A stretch of 64,000 nt of DNA from Amoebidium appalachense (Eukaryota; Ichthyosporea), in contig CAVNZM010000018.1 in assembly GCA_963693365.1 (NCBI GenBank), forward strand, positions 1,736,001 to 1,800,000, written 5' to 3'. Shown here in pieces: positions 61,023-64,000 of this stretch (position 1 is its first letter; the number at the start of each line of letters is the position of its first letter). The position numbers and the translations under genes are program-made. The notes beneath the pieces were generated by a model. That model worked only from the letters and a program-made list of their open reading frames with translations. It had not been told where the DNA came from and searched no databases.

Positions 61023-61727
61023 TTAGTGAGGTCCATAGAAGGGCTCGCAGCAGTAGTCGTAGCTGCAGTGCATGGAAGATGTGGTTGCAGGCTTGCACCT
61101 CATAATCCCACCGACCTTGGGATCCGTCTTGTACTGGGAGCCAGGGTTACACGTGATCACCGTGTCGCACCGAACGAACGAAGACGGGGGAGGAGGGGGA
61201 GGGGGAGGAAGGAAGGGTTTGCAGCAGTAATCGTTGCTGCACTGCGCGGGTCCACCGGCTGTTCCAGGGTTGCATTTGATGACGTTTCCGTTGTAGTCCG
61301 TCTTGAACTGGGACCCGGGCATGCACGTGAGAACGGTGTCGCACGAGACGATGGTAGGGGGAGGAGGGGGAGGGACGAACGGTTCGCAACAGTAGTCATA
61401 GCTACAGTGCATGGAAGATGTGTTTGCCGGCTTGCAGCGCATGATTCCTCCGACCTTGGGGTCCTTCTTGTACTGGGAACCGGGAGCACACGTGACCACC
61501 GTGTTGCACCGAACGAAGGAAGGTGGCTTGGCGCAGCAGTAATCAGTAGAACAGTGCATGGATGAAGTTTCGCGGGGCTTGCAACGCATCACCCCGTTAG
61601 TTTTGGGGTCTTTGTTGTAGACGTCGCAGGCGATTTTGTCGGCGCAACTCACGAAGGAAGAGCCGGTGCTGGCGCCCTGCGCAGCGAACGCGCAGGCGGC
61701 GAAAGCCGCGAGGTAGGTAGTGAGCAT
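61023..61727 (-). CDS. Secreted protein with four six-cysteine repeats (host copy)
   Basis: 234 residues from ATG 61727. A signal peptide (TTYLAAFAACAFAAQGAS) is followed by four modules of about 45 residues. A typical one starts SFVRCNTVVTCAPGSQYKKD and goes on PKVGGIMRCKPANTSSMHC, SYDYCCEP. Each has six cysteines with a final D.CC. Modules 2/3 and 3/4 are joined by Pro-rich linkers ([23 protein letters not shown]). Module 3 is the most diverged (TDYNGNVIKCNPG). It is probably an extracellular, disulfide-rich, multi-domain protein, perhaps of cell wall or coat. The same module occurs once in the element gene at 31108-31509. Confidence 0.85.
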   Translation of the reverse strand: MLTTYLAAFAACAFAAQGASTGSSFVSCADKIACDVYNKDPKTNGVMRCKPRETSSMHCSTDYCCAKPPSFVRCNTVVTCAPGSQYKKDPKVGGIMRCKPANTSSMHCSYDYCCEPFVPPPPPPTIVSCDTVLTCMPGSQFKTDYNGNVIKCNPGTAGGPAQCSNDYCCKPFLPPPPPPPPSSFVRCDTVITCNPGSQYKTDPKVGGIMRCKPATTSSMHCSYDYCCEPFYGPH

Positions 61728-64000
61728 GTTTATATTTTGCGATGGGGACACGATTTGCAAATTGGTGCGAGTGTTGATTTGAACTGATTCGAGTGGTTTA
61801 TGTACTCTGGCGTCGGTAATATTGACCAATGAATACGAGGTGACTAAATTCATCCAATCAGAAAGATTGTTCATCTGGGGAGGTATTTTCGTCAGCGTTC
61901 CCTGCGCATTCCTTTCTTTAGATCTACTAGATCTATCAGGATCTAGTCGTTGTTCACAAGTTGACAGAAGGCCTATCTGAAACTTGCGCATAAAAAAAAA
62001 AAAAAAAAAAAAACCCTCCAAGAAAAGGAGCAAAGCTTCTTCTGCAATCAATCTTCGATATGCGTCGTTTGTCTGTATAGTTAACGGTTTTTATATGTAT
62101 TGGCTGTGAGCATATACATATCAGCTTCTAGAAAAAACAGCCAATAAAAACTACGCAACAAAAGTGGGCCAGACAGCCTAAGACTCAGCCATAGTGGTGT
62201 CAGCGAAATGTTTAGACAATGTTTTTGACTAACACAACGAACTGGTTCACACACATGAAACTCAAACAACTGTTGTTGAAACAAGAGTATCATTTTCATG
62301 TTTTAAAAGTATTAGTGTCTCCGGAATATGTTTCGACCCAGGTCACGGTTTGCCTGCTTTTGCCTTCAAGCACTGGCCCAGGTCGGGCCCGGGAATTCTT
62401 CATAGCCGCTGACCGCTGATTCGTTCAGGCGAAGAAGCTTGACATAAAAGGAAAAAAGAAGAAGGCAAGCTTTATGTTCGATTGGCCACGCACACAGTTT
62501 GGCACGTTGCCAAGTTGGGCAATGGGCTGTAGCTGTGTGTCTTTATGTCCTGGCAGGACTCGAGAACAGTTTTGATTAGTCCGGATCCGTATATCGTGCT
62601 TCATGCGCATGTGTCCTGTGAGGGCCTGTATATGCTGGGAGAAGACCGTGCTGTAGATTTTTTTTGCTGTTCAACAAGCAAAATCTTCATTCACGTCTTC
62701 TTCCTTTTGGGTTCACATAATAGTGATTCATCGCACACATGTACAGCCACCTGCATGGAACGTCGTGACAATTGCATGCGAATATGCCCTCTCTTGCGAG
62801 CCCATATTCCTACTGTATTTTGTGCCTTCTATAATAAATATTCCTACTTTTTAATTTTGTTTGTTTTGTAAAACCTTTGTAGCTATTTCTACACAACTAT
62901 TCATAGGTAGCCGATGCTACACAGCGTAAACCCCCTCTTTTTCATGACGTGTGTGTCCAAATGTTGTAGCTGTTGGGACGTGCACGTGGACGTAGTCCAT
63001 GTCTACATGTAGCTCGCCATCCAAGAGTCCCCCCCCCCCCCCCCCCCCCCACCCCTCTAGAAGCTAGATATCCCTCCCTCTCTCCTCTCTCGAGCTCCCT
63101 CTCTCACCTCCCTGCCCCCCCCCCCTCCCCCCCCCCCCGCCCCCCCCCCCCCCCCCCCCTCCCACCCCTCTCTGCCTCCCCATCAAAGCCTCCTCCCTCG
63201 CTCAGTCGCTTGAGCTCAATCACTCTCCCCCACCTCTCTGCGCGCACGCGCGCGCGTGCACATTGTCAAGCTGTGTGTGTGTGTGTGTGTGTGTTGTGTG
63301 TGTGTGTGTGTGTTGTGTGTGTGTGTGTGTTTGCGTTTGGGTACTAATTAGTAGCAGATTGCCTGGGTGGGTGGGTGGGTGGGTGGGCCCGGTGGGGAGG
63401 GAGGGAGGGAGAGAGAGAGAGAGAGGGAGGGGGGGGGGGGGGGGGGGGGGGGGTGACGGCTAGGCGGAAAACTCAGCACTTGCAAAGGAACCGAAGCCTC
63501 GAGCTCACAGCCAGTCTTTAATCATTAGTGTTGTGTTCAACAAAAAAGTTTAAAAAAACACCCGGTCACCCCACCGTTTCTATTTTTGTCTCACCGCAGA
63601 CTAATCTTTCTATATTTACACAGTAACCTCCTGGACCCTGGCCATGTATATTTACAAATTTGAAATCCGGTAATCGTCGAATAGAAATAGAGCCTTAAAT
63701 TTTTTGAAATTTGATCGATGAATTCAAGTTATCTACCATTTTTGGTGTGTAGATACGTAGATAAAGAATTCAAACCGATGAAAATCCATCACCCGAGCAA
63801 AATACTTTCACTTTATCGCATGTTAGCCTAAGTCAATATAACACACCTTTATGCCTTGCATACATACAACCTCTTCTTCAGCCCCAATCAGATTGCGTGC
63901 CCCAAAAAAACCCATCCAATCAAATTGCTTCGTTTCCGATCAGCGATGATTTTTGACCAATCAAACACCCTTGGAAATTGCTTTCGCCGCCTTTTTCGCC
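61728..64000. other. Gene-poor right edge
   Basis: No credible gene. CCAAT boxes near 61830 and 61856 probably belong to the promoter of the secreted protein. An A-run lies at 61992-62012, C-rich low complexity at 63030-63165, (GT)n at 63275-63335, GGGT repeats at 63366-63390 and poly-G at 63428-63452. Short frames here lack coding character. Confidence 0.55.

Overview
The window is eukaryotic nuclear DNA. It has spliceosomal introns with GT..AG ends, long poly-G/poly-C runs, (CA)n and (GA)n microsatellites and many minisatellites. The clearest host gene, on the right, encodes a complete paxillin: five LD motifs followed by four LIM domains, in nine exons. The left host gene encodes two ubiquitins fused to an AN1 zinc finger. 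A full paxillin points to a unicellular relative of animals (a holozoan such as an ichthyosporean) or a similar opisthokont-grade protist. I cannot name the species from sequence alone.

Layout. 1-4.2 kb: host flank with the ubiquitin-AN1 gene (minus). 4,228-4,801 and 48,618-49,189: two nearly identical copies of a ~573-bp sequence in inverted orientation, which look like terminal inverted repeats (TIRs) of a ~45-kb inserted element. 49,185-49,563: a 379-bp almost perfect GC-rich palindrome abutting the right TIR. 50.3-57.7 kb: paxillin gene. 61.0-61.7 kb: a secreted cysteine-rich repeat protein (minus). The remainder on the right is low-complexity or empty.

Inside the element, 19-42 kb is dense with mostly intronless genes of large-DNA-virus or Polinton-like-virus type. 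They include two D5-like superfamily-3 helicases, a poxvirus-A22-type RuvC Holliday junction resolvase, an Ulp1/adenain-like cysteine protease candidate with a second copy broken by a 500-N gap, a Bro-like/T5orf172 protein with fragments of relatives, three PD-(D/E)XK nuclease paralogs of which two have lost catalytic residues, two C2H2 zinc-finger proteins, several small signal-peptide or membrane proteins, and a block of unrecognised, probably structural genes. Many of these genes have a TATAAAA box 40-100 nt before the ATG and very short spacers. I found no family-B DNA polymerase, A32/FtsK packaging ATPase, retrovirus-type integrase or certain major capsid protein, so the element is either incomplete or too divergent for me to see them.

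The outer parts of the element (5-18 kb and 42-48 kb) are looser. They hold a spliced JmjC (KDM4-like) demethylase gene with a 1.8-kb minisatellite in one intron, coiled-coil genes with frame breaks, and many tandem arrays, some in inverted pairs around modules. The points most worth follow-up are the TIR-bounded viral island itself, the C-terminal module shared by both helicases and one nuclease, the decayed nuclease paralogs, the six-cysteine secreted domain shared by an element gene and a host gene, and the JmjC gene carried within the element.
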